Below, one piece after another: positions 11,100 to 24,700 of a DNA stretch of 64,000 bases; position 1 is the stretch's first letter, and every line of letters starts with the position of its first letter. A program made the position numbers and the translations under genes. The notes under the pieces were generated by a model. It was given only the letters and a program-made list of their open reading frames with translations. It ran no database searches and was not told where the DNA came from. This DNA comes from Halichondria panicea (taxonomy: Eukaryota > Porifera > Demospongiae > Suberitida > Halichondriidae), in assembly GCF_963675165.1 (NCBI RefSeq), contig NC_087377.1, forward strand, positions 5,828,042-5,892,041. Reading direction: 5' to 3'.

Positions 11100-12230
11100 T
11101 CGATGTAACAATTACGGTGCCGTTATGGTCAGGCTGTATGCCCAGACCGCCCAGTTTGTGTTTTGTGTTCAAGGTTGCCCGACCGAAGCCCCAGACCACC
11201 GGCTGGTCTGCATTCTGTGCAATATCCCAGACCGCCTTTAAGGTTGCCCAACCAATGTCTCAAAATGCTACCGTACCCCGCTACTTTGGGGAGGGGGGTG
11301 GGTGATTAGCGGGACACCATTGTCCCGCGCTAAGCACGAGAGATCACAGCCACTCCCCGCTACGTGAAGTTTATCAAAGGTGTTACTGACTTGAGGTTGG
11401 TAGGAGCTGGCGGCTCAGACGGACGATATGATGCTGGGAATAACCGTGCTCAGAGCCCTGTTTACCGAGGAGTCAATGATTAGCTGGAGCGTCCTTGCTT
11501 GGTTCGTGAGTTCCCCAATACCAGTGTCGCCCGTGCCAGAGCCAGTGATGGGTACTGTTTGGGTCATGTCCGCTCCGGTGCCAGAGATGGGTAATGAGTC
11601 GGCAATAATTATGATTGCTACTGCATGATTCTTGCAGTTCACATGTAGGCTTTAAACCCTGTCCTTTGGGAATCTAGATCTACACATGCTTCTATCTCCT
11701 TGAAGATCATCCATAATATAGACTTCTGTTTCCACTCTTCTATTCATCGTCAACAATTGCTAATAGTATAACATTAATTTCCCCTTCTAATACTTTTTGG
11801 CGTTGTCATAATTATACTACCCACGATGGCCAGTGGAACCTCTGGCTGAGGTAAGCAATGTTTTATTGGAAGATGAGCCCTCTCCAAGTATTTGGAGATC
11901 AGTTTTGCGGATGGTCGCTAGGGGGCTGACTGTTGTTGTTATTGGGGTTACTCGTAACTCCAGAGAGGCTGCTGATGGAACCACACTCCCGTCGGGAGTA
12001 GCAGAGGCACCTGGTCGTACTTTTAGTGCTTGTTGCCCAACCAATGCCCCGTTCTGTGTTGCCGCCTGACCAATGCCGTTATGGTCAGGCTGTATGCCCA
12101 GACCGCCCGGTTTGTGTTTTGTGTTCAAGGTTGCCCAACCAAAGTTCCCCAATACCAGTGTCGCCCGTGCGAGGGCCAGTGATGGGTACTGTTTGGGTCA
12201 TGTCCGCTCCGGTGCCAGAAATGGGTATGG
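11100..12230 (-). mobile_element. Retroelement debris with an internal repeated block
   Basis: A block beginning 'gccgttatggtcaggctgta' occurs at about 11120-11180 and 12071-12140, and one beginning 'gttccccaataccagtgtcg' (preceded by 'gtga' in the first copy) at about 11510-11590 and 12144-12225. Minus-strand frames (11642-11415; 12152-11817) give low-complexity Gag-like sequence without motifs. Best read as a rearranged retroelement 5' part related to the fragment at 10.2-10.9 kb. Confidence 0.45.
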
Positions 12231-12364
12231 TTATGGTCACATGCGAAACGAGGCGAGAGGCATTAGCACAGTACAGCTTTCATCACTTGTTGTATACATA
12301 ATTTTAAATTATACGCTTTAATTATATATATAGCCATTACTTATTGGTTTTTTCTTATTTGCAG

Positions 12365-13158
12365 TTACTGGTTGCTCTAGGGGAGAAGAAAAAAGCATTT
12401 GAAGTGCTTCAAAACTGCGATGAAAAGTTTCCCAGGAGAATTCCTATTAAAAGGTGATAACTAATTACCTCGCATGATCATTATTAGCACACCTGCCGGG
12501 TTAATTACTCGCCAATATTGTTATGTTTTATGTAGTACGCCTGGGTCACAAATTTGAAATAATTATTGTGAGCATGCAGCTAGGAACTACGCACACTCTG
12601 GCAGGTTGCTCTGCAAGCACTTGCGAGAGATGTCTCCAGCCAAGGTCAGGAGACGAAGGCATTATCTCAAGGCTCTGGTTGAGCTTGATGAGAGTTGTCA
12701 GGAGGTGATCGAGCTGGTTGAAATGTTGCTAGAGAAAGGTATCATCATGTGTAATAAGAGTGTCGGTTTTTATCTCTCTCTCTCTCTCTCTCTCTCATAT
12801 CACAATATTATTGTCCTCAAATGTTACGTAAGTTTTATTATAGCTCCATACTGCACTCGGGTGTGTAAGTTGATCTTTAGCCATGCACATGTACGTGTAG
12901 TATAAAAAATATTTTAGGCATATCCCTATTGATTCATCTCATGTCTGACACTAGCTTTATATTTTCATTCATTTCATGTTTGAAAATAACCCGCTATGGA
13001 GTGTGTCCTTTATGAATCGGTATTGTAATACTTTCTGTGCAGATAGAGTGGACTCTACCCTTTGTCATCACCTTCTCCTGTTCCACTTGGATTACCCTAG
13101 CAACGGCCATCACCCAAAGGCCTGGAAACTTTTGGAGGATGTGCACACTTCTCAGTAG
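12365..13158 (+). CDS. TAF1A-like protein, C-terminal exons (partial)
   Basis: Three exons join in phase: 12365-12453, 12605-12738 and 13043-13158 (stop TAG), each with AG/GT borders. The product resembles the C-terminal helical-repeat part of TAF1A, the TBP-associated subunit of the RNA polymerase I factor SL1/TIF-IB: 'VLQNCDEKFP' matches the family's DEKFP segment, followed by 'YLKALVELDESCQEV' and 'HHPKAWKLLED'. A further possible exon at 14726-14807 ('EAWQSRLQLWREL', then TGA) fits the family's extreme C-terminus but does not join in phase with the third exon. Upstream exons were not found; retroelement debris occupies the region before 12365. Identity is by remembered similarity and uncertain. 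Confidence 0.5.
12773..12798. repeat. (TC)n microsatellite
   Basis: A run of 'tctctctc' just after the donor site of the second TAF1A-like exon. Confidence 0.9.
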
Positions 13159-13257
13159 GTCACTTTCTATAATAGTTATAATTATGAGACTGTAGATCGA
13201 TATACATATTAATCATGAATTGTTACAAGGCTTTGAAGGCAAGTAGTTTTACGTAAT

Positions 13258-13359
13258 GGTTAGATAATGGGCATGAGGTATCTATGTGTTATAGTGTCCC
13301 AAAGCTCCGAGGGATGAGGGACACTATAACCATAGATACTGAATCCACATTATCTAACC
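13258..13359. repeat. Long imperfect hairpin
   Basis: Left arm 'ggttagataatg...tatctatg..ttatagtgtcc' pairs with right arm 'ggacactataaccatagata...cattatctaacc' around a short loop near 13300-13315. MITE-like fold-back of about 100 bp. Confidence 0.75.
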
Positions 13360-13512
13360 CATTTAGATCTCAAAACCTATTGGCTACTAGAAATGCACTA
13401 GCTTAGCAACAGTCAACCTATACAAACAGTCAACCTAGCAACTGCATCATTTCTTTTGAAAATTAATATCTGAAAAGTCGGCATCTCTGTGGCTCTACTA
13501 AATCTGTGTCTC

Positions 13513-14270
13513 TATTCAAGTTAACTCACAGGTTTTTTAAACACCCACAAAACGGAAACGTCCAGCTCCTCCCCGCTTTTGCAGCAAACAAGCCTAGCAT
13601 ACTTTTGGTATGCCATAGACTCGTACTACTCTCGAACAAAGCGAAAGGAAGAAACTCAGGCTATATTCAAGTTAACTCACAGGTTTTTTAAACACCCACA
13701 AAACGGAAACGTCCAGCTCCTCCCCGCTTTTACAGCAAACAAGCCTAGCATACTTTTGGTATGCCATAGACTCGTACTACTCTCGAACAAAGCGAAAGGA
13801 AGAAACTCAGGCTATATTCAAGTTAACTCACAGGTTTTTTAAACACCCACAAAACGGAAACGTCCAGCTCCTCCCCGCTTTTACAGCAAACAAGCCTAGC
13901 ATACTTTTGGTATGCCATAGACTCGTACTACTCTCGAACAAAGCGAAAGGAAGAAACTCAAGCTAGAATTTGAGCAAACAAGCCCAGCAAATGAGCATAT
14001 CCTATACTACTCTCGAACAAAGCGAAAGGAAGTAACCAAAGCTTGAATCCCAGCACTTCCCTACATCCAGCTCCTCCCCCATGCAGCCTTGCAGTAAATA
14101 CACTGCCCAAGAAAGGAGCGTCTCCTACTACTCTCGAACAAAGCAAAAGAAAGGAAGAAGCCAAAGCTACATCCAGCTCCTCCCCCATGCAGCCTTGGAG
14201 TAAACAAGCACAGCACACTGCCCAAGAAACGACATTATTCTCGAACAAAGCCAAAAAAAAAAACTATAGA
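13513..14270 (+). repeat. 151-bp tandem array (three units plus diverged tail)
   Basis: Units start with 'tattcaagttaactcacagg' at 13513, 13664 and 13815, an exact 151-bp period with very few differences. Diverged partial units follow to about 14270, recognisable by 'tactactctcgaacaaagc' and 'ccagctcctccccc'. Because 151 is not a multiple of three the ORFs here are artefacts of the repeat. Confidence 0.9.
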
Positions 14271-15186
14271 GCTTCCCTCTTCCATTCTACAAACTGTATA
14301 ATTATAATTATTGTGCTACTAGACTAAGCATCTAGCTACAGTCATGTTGTTACATGTGCATCTCCTAAAATGTACACTGATATCCTGAAGCATTTAATAG
14401 AGCACGTTGCCAAGTGCTCTATTAGAAATAGAGTACATAGCAACAATAGGCAAAAACACTTAAGTGGGATCTAAGAGTTGTTAGAGTTCAGGACAGAGGT
14501 GGACCATATTGTTTTGCGTAGTTCGATCAAAGAATTGTTGTGTAAGCATTATTTCTTAAACTTCAGATCACATGTTTGAATGTGTATTTGTGTACTGCAT
14601 GAGGTGTATGCATCATAAGTTCGTCATTATTCAGTTATGTCGCTCCATAATTATTAGTATGGTTATAATTATTGGATCTGCCCACACTAGGTGCACTAAA
14701 ACCACGTTTTCTATTTCTCTCTCAGGGCAGAATTGCTACAAAGTGAAGCTTGGCAGTCAAGACTGCAATTATGGAGAGAACTTTATCCAGATAAGATCAA
14801 ACATTGAACCAATCTATCTCGATCCCCACATTCTTTTTATATACGTTAAGATTGTTGCTTACACCCACACGTAGCAAGTGTTCTTGCATGTGTTTATTGT
14901 CGTAATCTCGGATCTTGGATCTCTGTAGCATGAAATCATATAGCAGGCGTAATCTCGGTACAATACAGCACGTAGTGTTATAAAATGACAGTTGTATAAT
15001 AATTATATCACGAGGAACCACGCATGCATGCATAATTCGTTTTTGGTATTTCTCATCAAAAAATGTTATTATTTGCCAAAAATTGCAAGAAAGGTCAAGG
15101 ACTCACAGAGAACAGCATATGTACTAACAATATGATACTATGCACACATAATTATTTCATAAATAGAAAAGAGCTATAGTATAAAA
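14271..15186. other. Intergenic between TAF1A-like and elongase genes
   Basis: Apart from the candidate exon 14726-14807 nothing is recognised. The two genes converge here. Confidence 0.4.
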
Positions 15187-17704
15187 TCAGTTCTTCCTTG
15201 ATCGAAGGTTGTATCTTGTATCAGGCGATAAGTCTTTCCCACTTGCTACAGTTGTCTTGGCATTAGGAATCCCATTAGTCGCACATGTCACATGACCATT
15301 TTGAGTAGTTTTCGAAACACCATTTACTTTGGGAGTGAATTTGTCAGTTGTCTTTTCTTTTTTTGGTTCCCTCTTGTGTATGTATGTCCAATAGAAAAAG
15401 TTTCCAAAAAGAATTGCATAAGAGACGTAGAAGAAGATGGAGATTCCGACCTTGAATAGGGTAATGTTACACTGCCTGTTTTCCATGATAGCTTTAGTGG
15501 CCATGTAGTTAAGGAATATGCCTGCAGACAGTGAAGAGAGTGAGGTAGACTTTAGGCAAATTACAAAGAGTATAAAATTATACTCAACATTTATTGATGA
15601 ATCCACCCACGCTCAAACAGTAAATACAAGGGCCTGGGATCGAGGATAACTCTTGGAACTATAATCTCCAACCATCATTCTGTACTGCAGCAAAAACTTT
15701 TATGACACTTTGTATAATCAAAACACTTGAATCAGGACACACCCAAATAAATTTAATAAAGTGACGTTTTCCGGACATTTACGAGGCAAGTTTTGTTATT
15801 ATTTAATAGCAATCTCTTGAAGAGTTATGATACATCCGTTCTAGATCTAGGCCATAAAAACATGTCCAGTTAGATTGAGGTTCCACTGCAACTGCTATCA
15901 CTCACCCCTCTCTCACCCCCCACTCACCGCCAAACATTTGCGACAGCTGAATGGAAGTGACACACTGTGCTACCCACTTTGGAGGTCGTCTCCCACTGGC
16001 CCTCACAGCGTAGTAGGCGTACATCACCCCGTGCACTGCAAAATTGATAACACCAAACCAGATACCGGAGGAAATGGGGAAAGCATAGCTATACCAGCAG
16101 TAGATGAACACTGCGTGTGTGTGTGAGGGGAGAGGGGGGTTAGTGATTGCATACACCAATACAACAGCTAGTACCGTTACGGCGTATAGGCTCAGATCGG
16201 ACATCTAATTATCCTGGACATAATTATTTTGCGGCAAGTTTTGTTAATTTAATTTAATTTTTTGTTCTAAACTTGAAGAGTATGATACATCCTAGCTAGG
16301 TCATAAAAACATGTCAAGCACCGTAGCTTTATAGCTAGCAAGAGTTCTGTAGTTAGCTATAGCTCAAGGTATTACGTGCAACTGTTCAGTTGCATACTGT
16401 GCTATTAGCTAGCTCGCATCCAGCTGCACAGTAGCAGTGCCAATGGGAATAACAAAAGGTGATTTTCCCATTCTCAGTGTAGCTGTAATCAGGTCGTTAG
16501 AAGGGCATATAATATTCAACATCACTTCACATTTCAACACTTAGGTCTAGTTGACAGTTCGATTCAGTTCAGCATGGCATTCTCAACAGGAAATGGTAAA
16601 ACTATACTTTGCTTCATCATTATAAATTAATTTTAGTGGTTGCTAAGAGTTTGCATACCAAAGTGAAACTGTTCCGTACTAACTGACCCAATGTGGTTGC
16701 TACTGCTACACAATAGTACACAGCAGTGACAGCTAACATCATACGGACAGCTAGCATCATACACATTTTCATATAAAGGGACAGCTCAGCTATAGCTACT
16801 ATAATAATAGTGCAATAATTGAATGCACGCACCAAGTACATGGGGCCAACATAATTGGTTTTTACCTGTGATGTGATGGTACCAATGGAGGAACACCATC
16901 TTTTGTTTCCTGAGTACAATGAAAGCAGTGTCCACTAACTCTAGTAGTTTAGAAAGTGGGAACAAGAAGGCCCATATCCCCCCACCATAGCTGCCAATGT
17001 AAGACCTCGAGTCGCATATACCGTGCATCCAACCTCCAAGGTAGACCATACGATGTGCAATCGGGGTGATCTTGTATATTGCGTAGAAACTGTGTGTGTA
17101 CAGAATATAGACACGATTACATATGAACACACACTTATAAAGTTTACAAAACCTCACATCATCAACACTTATCATTCTATCACACACTGTCCACCCCTTG
17201 CAAAGGCAATAACAATGGACAATTATTTTAAATAATTATGTTTATGCCATAATTTTTTTATCTATAATCAGGAGTGCATGCTATAATGTACAACATCAAT
17301 GTACCTGTGCTTATTGGAATTAATGGAAAAGGTGCTGCATCGAAAGTGCTTAAAAACCAGTTACTACAGTACACGTATCTTATACATGCACATGCATGGT
17401 CGTATACACTACAAAGCTTGAATCGATACAATGAAAAAAGGAAGGCTCACCTAAAAACGCTGAGCCCAGTGCTCCACATACACAGCTCTCGTCGCAAATC
17501 AAATGGCTTTCTGTCTCTCATGAACCGCTGACCTCCAAACACCAGGACGAGATATATTGTACAGAACACAAAGCTCCAAGTCCAGTGAGCATTCATCCAG
17601 GAGATGGCTTGCTTCTCGTCAAATCGTTTCTCAATTCTATCCAGTAGCTCGAGCGGATTCATAAAGTAACTGAATTCCGAATTATTCAGTGTTTGAACCT
17701 CCAT
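15187..17704 (-). CDS. Very-long-chain fatty acid elongase, ELOVL6 type
   Basis: Four exons on the minus strand: 17704-17451, 17089-16866, 16110-15928 and 15521-15187 (stop TAA). All borders are GT/AG and the phases sum to 332 codons. The 331-residue product is an ELO-family 3-keto-acyl-CoA synthase of the ER membrane: several hydrophobic segments, the catalytic HxxHH box (HWYHH, residues 153-157), 'PLSKLLELVDTAFIVLRKQK' just before it, and 'VHGVMYAYYAVRA' after it, all closest to ELOVL3/6. It catalyses the condensing step that elongates C12-C16 saturated acyl-CoA. The C-terminal tail is about 65 residues longer than vertebrate ELOVL6 and is basic and polar. Start chosen at the first ATG after a likely acceptor ('ctactgcag' at 17713-17721), so a 5' UTR intron is probable; 'cagtcaactg|gtaagt' at about 18305 could be its donor. 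Confidence 0.92.
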
Positions 17705-18757
17705 TGCGATTCCTGCAGTAGTGAGCAATTTTTTATAAGCACACTCAGGTTCTTACTAACATCCAAGAGCAGCTATTAAATTATGAGGCTCCACTATAAA
17801 AATGAATGAACAACGAATAACTATCAGTGCAGTTTGAGGCAACATTAATTTGACCACAAGCTTGTAGCATCTTGTACCTTTACAAGCCATTTACAAGCAA
17901 AAACAATGACAGTTGGCACAGCTTCTGCAGGTGTTACATAATTAATTTTATGTTCCTACATTGCTACTATACTAGCAGCAGCTACAAGCTACACCTGATC
18001 CTGAACTACACCTTCAGTCCAGTTTTATTAAAATTACCCAATCTCCTTCTAGTCCTAACTTGCTTGCAAACACACTGTAACTCTTCAAATTGTGACCTCT
18101 TATGAATTTAACTGCCCAAATTAATCATGTGATGGCATGAATAATGGAAGTGCTGGGAACGCTACGAGTGGGGTGACCAAGAGAAGAGTCACCTTTGTAG
18201 AAAGAAGCCAAACTGACCTTTTAGCTTAGCTAGCAGGGCCTGAATCGAAGGCGGCGTAAAGAAGAGAGGTGGGGCTCAATAAATGAAGCAGAAAGGGCCA
18301 CTTACCAGTTGACTGCACACGTGGATGCCAGAGAATCCATGGTATAATTATATATACGTTCTGCACTAGCACTGGATGAAGCAATGAATCATGCTAGAGA
18401 GATCCAAGATTAATAGTCTGGGACAGCAAGTTATATGCTGAAGAAAACGTCACATATTGAAAGGTATGTATTTGTATTTTATAATCATAATTATAATTAT
18501 TGTTATAAAGTGTCAGTAGTGAAGTTATGCATTAGGCCAAGCACCACACTCACTGTAGCTAGTTACATACTATAATCTAAAGCTATTAAACTGATTATCA
18601 TCACATACGACAAACTTGTTTAGGCCTACTGTAGGTGTATGTCTCCGGTCCGTAGCTTGTATTTGTTTACAACGCCATTTTTGACACAATAGCTTGGTTT
18701 CCACCATAAATTATTCAGATTCTGTGGTTGGTTACTTTCTCCATCCAGTGTATATAG
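17705..18757. promoter_or_regulatory. Shared upstream region of divergent elongase and carrier genes
   Basis: 1053 bp between the two start codons. A possible non-coding first exon of the elongase lies near 18305-18345 (minus). No individual control element can be supported. Confidence 0.3.
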
Positions 18758-21700
18758 ATGGAGACTCCCAAGAGGAAGAATAGTTATGTGGCCAAGTACC
18801 TGCTCACCATTACAGCGTCATCCGTGGCTGAAACTGGTCAGGTTTATATTTAATTGATTTAATAATTATGTGTTACACAGTACACAGTTACTAATTACCA
18901 ATGACAAATGCATTAATCGTGGGCATATAATTATGAGGTTTTTGATTACATACTACATGTAGACTCGCAAGCCGTCACTGTTGCAGGCGAACAGTAGACT
19001 GGTAAAACTCAGTGTAGAGACTCATGTATTATTTATAATACATGAGTACATGATACATGACATGATATTTGTGGCAACTCAAGTGGTTAGACCGCATGCG
19101 GTTACCACAAGATCATTAATTGATATAGTGACGTGTCACTAGAAAACTCTACGTATCACATGCCGTATACTGATGTCACGAAAACTCAGCCACTTAGAAT
19201 CTTATCTGATATGCTGACTGCAACACGAGTCTCAACACGGAGTTTGACCAGTCTACAGTTCGCCGGCAACAGTGACGGCTTGCGAGTCTATACTACATGC
19301 TATTTCGAGTAGAACCGGACCAGACCCTATCCGAATACAAGAAATGTCCGGATTAACGGATGTCATTAATTGATTATGAATATCATTAACGAAGACACTT
19401 GTGTACGTGTATTATTATAACACTGTGGCCAAAAGGGAAGCTACTAGCTAGAATAGTATTTTATCTCAACTTTCTCTCCAATACAGCCAGTCTTGTGAGC
19501 TCTCTTTGTTTTCTTTGCAGTGGCCATTGTATTGAGCAATGTATTGAGCAGTTTATTAATAAAATTATTGTTGATTCAGCAGAGCAAGTTTAGAGCGCAT
19601 GCACAGTAGTCTCTTCTACTGACAGCCCCTCCTCTATTTCAGTTTGCCGTTTTGTCCGGATGAGGTTTCGGACTAAAGGGGTCCGGATTAACAGGTTCTA
19701 CTGTATAGGCCAAAACCACGGACTGAAGGACGTAATATAACCAGGATCTCATAAAGGGAATGATTGTGTGTTTATGTACTCCTGCTATAACCCATCGCAG
19801 GAGTACATGCATAAATTCCAACTTTTACAGTAGAACCTCACTAATCTGAATAGAGCCGGCAGACCCCATTCGAATACATGAAATTTCCAGATTAACGGTG
19901 TATGTCATTAATTGATTATGTTAACGAAGACCCTTCAAGTGTCATTTGTGTACATGCATGTATTACTGTGACCAGAAGGATCGAAGCTGCAAGCTAGAAT
20001 AGTCTTTTATCTCAACTTTCTCTCCAATACAGTGAGTCTTGTGAGCTCTTGTTTTCTTTGCAGTGGCCATTGTATTGAGCAGTTTATTAATGCTGATTCA
20101 GCAAAGCAAGTTAAAGTGTGCATGCGCAAGTAGTCTATTCTACTAACAGCCCCTCCTTTTTTTCAGTTTGCTGAGGGGTCCGCATTAGCGAGGTTCTACT
20201 GCACTTCATTTCTGAACCTCAAATAGAGCTAGAGCTATAGCATCATTTGTAATCTCAAACAATCTATAGTACATATCGTTTTATAATGGCTCATAATTCT
20301 TATACTTACATGTATGTGTTTACTTATAATTAATTGTCCTCTATACTGACTGTATAGTGACGTTTCCTATGGACATGATAAAAACTCGGCTACAAATCCA
20401 AGGTCAGGATACTGGTATCCTCAACAAGTCAGTAATCTCCCAGGATACTGTCGCTAAGTCAACAGTGTTAAAAACTGTTGATCAAGGAAAGTACAGAGGA
20501 GTTGTAAGGACTGCTATTGGAATAGGTAAGAATATTAAGTCGCACTTTTTCGATTGGTTAATGTTAATGCATAACTATTATAATATTATTTGTTGATACT
20601 ATAAATTACATGGATATATGAAACGCCTCTATCAAAACGGGATACGACATCATCAAAATAATGAGACAATGAGAAATGAAGGCCTCTCCCTCATTAGAGT
20701 CAAGCTGTAGTATTCTCATCTGAGTTTGCAACTAACAGTGGCCTTGTTGGATCACATGAACGTATCGCAGTAAAAGGTGTTATTCATTATTATTATTCGT
20801 AGACTGTTTGGTGCAGTTAATTACCTGTCCTGCACCTCCACCTATGCCTAAAGAATAATATAGAACTGACCAGACTTTATTTTTAATAATAGTACAGTAC
20901 AAGTCATGACTGAGTTCGGAGTTCATGCATATGTTCTAATAATTGAAATACTAAATGAATTTGTGTCTCTCTCTATACTAAACAGTGAAACCTCTAACAG
21001 ACTCTCTAAGTAGCGAGGTCCTCCCTATAGGGGACAGCATGCCTAAATGTACCACTGTTTTTACTATCTGACTATAATCATGTATTTCTAATTATGCTGT
21101 TTTTCCCAATTCTTGCTCATTGACGAGTGTTTGTCTTCTCTCTTTTGACAGCTTCAGCAAATTCTTCTGCGTTCTTGACATGGTTCACAATCAGACTGTC
21201 AGCACCGTAAAACACTGGGCAATAACACCAGTTTATATACTCTTTTAATTTCTCAGGTCCAACTTTTATTACAAGTGTGTTTTTGGCCCAAGTTCGCACA
21301 TGGATGTCCTGGATGTCTTCAATAGGAATAAACCAGTCGTCAACACAGCAGCCCAAACTACCTGGCCTTATGTGGTAGACACCTCTTTTTGTTAGATATA
21401 GCCGCCATTTTTTCACTGTTGCACAGCAGATAATGATGAACAAAGGGAAGAAAATCACTGAGGCTAGCGCTAAGGCCATTAATCTTACAAATATCAATGT
21501 GATTTGACAGCAAACGTTGTATTTATGGCACTCTGCCTCAAGTATTATCTCCTCCTCGTCTATATTCTCATCAGCGCTCGGTGTGATCCCTGTTTCCACA
21601 GCAGTGAGGCTTGTAACACTCGCTTCTTCAGCCATTTTAAGCCTTTGTTTCCTGTTGATTACTGTTTAAAACAAAAGTAATGTCACTCACTATACATGGT

Positions 21701-24700
21701 AAGCCTTAGCCAAATTTGCCAGCAAAATCTTAAGCAAAGCGACTTAAAAGCAATGAGTAGTAAAATGGGCTGTCAAATTTATATGGATGGACCACTAATT
21801 GCATTCCATTGTGCAGCCACAAGTCCACATGCTTGCACACTATAGCCTCGTCCCCAGGCCGATTTTTCTTGGTCTGGGAACGAGTCGAAGAATTTCACCC
21901 GAGGTCAAGGATGGTTACGTTGCCATAAATTCATTGAGTTCTAACCATTACACGAACAACACCGGCTCTTGGGATAGATTAATTGTATCTGCTATAAGGA
22001 TAGTAAACTGTGTAATAAAACATGCTCTCAAGCTAGATTATAATACTGCAAGGGTAGAGAAATAATTGGAGCCGCCTAGGTCATAACAAAATTTTTGTGC
22101 TATACTTTAAGTTGCTCCAAGGACCCAGAAGAAGAGAGTAGACTCAGCAGTAAAATAGAGCCTACAGTATATCTTGGATCTGTGTGTTGGAGAGCATAAG
22201 AAGTTTATGTTGCTGGAGAAGTTCTATCCTCTTCAACAAAGTGATTTCTACAAATCCAAAAGTATTGTATAGGCTCCCAATTCTTGTGAATTCTGCTAAA
22301 TCCAGTCTCTTCTTCTTTTAGGATCGGTCTCTTTTTTCTAGTCTGTAGCCTCATCTTCTTAGTATCTAGCACTGCGGCTTACTGCACAGCAACTCTTCAT
22401 TTTGCATCAACACGTCGATCAATTTTGCAAAACTTCTTTGCCACTCATGACGGTGGATAACAACGGTTGCTAACATTTTTTTCTTGAAATCACCCCACGT
22501 GCATAACCTCTATAGTTAATTTACTAGCATACTGCATGCTTTCTGTGGTATTGCATTATTATTATTGTGTTCTGCTTAATGTCTATACTTTACTGAAAAT
22601 ACAGCTAGGAAAATGACAATAATAGTATCTATGTCCAGGTAGATCGAGCTAAATGGTTTCCAAGTTCATTGTCTGCATGTATGCAGCACTGATAGCTATC
22701 ACCTAGTAACTTATCTTTCTTTACACAATTTTTATAACACGAAACTATTTTGTGGCTACGGCAGCTTACGGAGAAATATCCATATATACGTTCAGTTTTA
22801 CTGCAGTTGCAGGTCATTGGCCAAAAAAGAGTGATTTCCAACCATGCCCAAATACAATCTTCCTATTTTTCGACCTAGCGCTCCATTAGAGAAAAATCAG
22901 CCTGGTAACGAGGCTATAGCATGCATGCATGAAATTAGTACAGCAATTTCACCTGTCACTAGCCGTTTTGTGTTCACAACACATGCATGCAGATGCAATT
23001 CATAGTATATTCATTGATTGAAGTGGTCTGATTTAGTGGGTTGTCCTCATACACTATATAAATTATGATTATATCTTAGGTTTGAATAAGAAGCATCGCA
23101 TGCATGCACGTACTCACCTATAAGTATATAGCTGTTTTAACTCTAAGTCGTCCAAAGTTGTTTGCAGTCTTATAAATCACGAAGTATAACTACAAGTCTT
23201 ATAGCTCTGGACTTATAACTGATGGCATAGCTATATTTGTACGTACGGTAGCTGTGCTAATGCATGTTGTCACAATTACCATTAATTTTAAGGTACGGAT
23301 CACAGTAACTATTTATGTTTCGATAATAAACATTAGACAGTTTGCATTGATCAAGAACAACATTTATTTTTGCACTTACGAGGTTTATTTGTGAGTAACA
23401 AGATGTTCTTTCAATTGTCACATGCATGGTACGATAATTAATTTTGTATTAGATATTGTTTGTTCATGTATAATGATATAGACAGTCACCGTTCAGCACT
23501 GCGACATAAGATTGTAACAATACCAGGTTGTGTAGTTATAATGGGTTAGTTTTCATAATTATAATGGTATGCGTGCAATAATTTTTATACTACCAGTGTT
23601 TCATCTAGTGGGCAGGGGAACTTTTCCTCCATGCATTAATTTTATGCATCGATCTATACATAGTTTATTCTTTTTGATCCAATAACCGTAATTTTTTCGG
23701 TTGCAAATTTTCGCTATTTGGCTCGAAAGCCCTCGCAGAAATGTTCATGCATGGGTTCTAAACATTCGCATTTCAATGCCAGGAAATCATGCACACCTAC
23801 CAATAGCTCTGCATGTGAAATACTAGTGCATGGGAGCTTATCCCAGTTTTAATTTTTGCCTTACATGTAACTGCTCTGCCCTTGAAAAACACGGAATTTT
23901 TCACCTCCCGAAATTTTCCTGCTATACGGTACATAATTGTATAAGCAATCAATATTCAACGCGATGGAATGTGCTGACATAATTATAATTATAATTATAA
24001 TGATCAATTTTTAGTACTTGATATTCAACCAAACTATAAGACTTGTGCATCAATAAAGCTTAGTGGACCCAATGAACATGCCCTTACGCTACGCAATAAA
24101 AGAAATGTGGTTATGGAAATCAAGAAGAACACCTGAAAACAAGTATTTGGTTACACGAGACAGTCATGCTCCCAGCAAAACTCCGGATACTTTCTGTAAT
24201 GTAGGGACGTTTCATATCCTTTTAGTGTCTTTATGTACTTGTGTTGATGATAATATAAACTCACACTCTGTGTTGGAATGAAAATTAAGGAAAGGCTTCT
24301 AATTATTGTTTCTTTTTTATGTACAGCACGAGAGGAGGGCGTGCTGAAACTGTGGAGGGGACTCCCCCCTGCCGTTTTGAGGCACTGCAGTAAGTAGAGT
24401 GTGTGCAAAATTAATTATGTTAATAAAATAATTATAAAGAATGAAAGAATAATAATTATTATTGTCGATTATGTCACAGCCCCTATCATAAGTTCGAGTT
24501 ACAATCATTTTGGAGGAATAACCAGATTTTTGAGAATAATAATGAATGGCTGCACCAGCAGAGCCTTGCAGCTCTCTTCTCACTCTTGCAGCTACCAATA
24601 GTTAGCGTTCTAGTGCAGCGCTAACTACTAAGTAGAGTAGCAACACTCCATGGATGCAATGGCATTCCAAGTAAGGCTTTACTCGAGAACGAAGCATTAT

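Noticed and set aside
13513-13963. CRISPR-like regular repetition
   Set aside because: Whole 151-bp units repeat without unique spacers, in a eukaryotic genome.
13579-14254. ORFs of 87-98 codons in the 13.5-14.3 kb region
   Set aside because: They follow the 151-bp tandem period and shift frame each unit; artefacts of the array.
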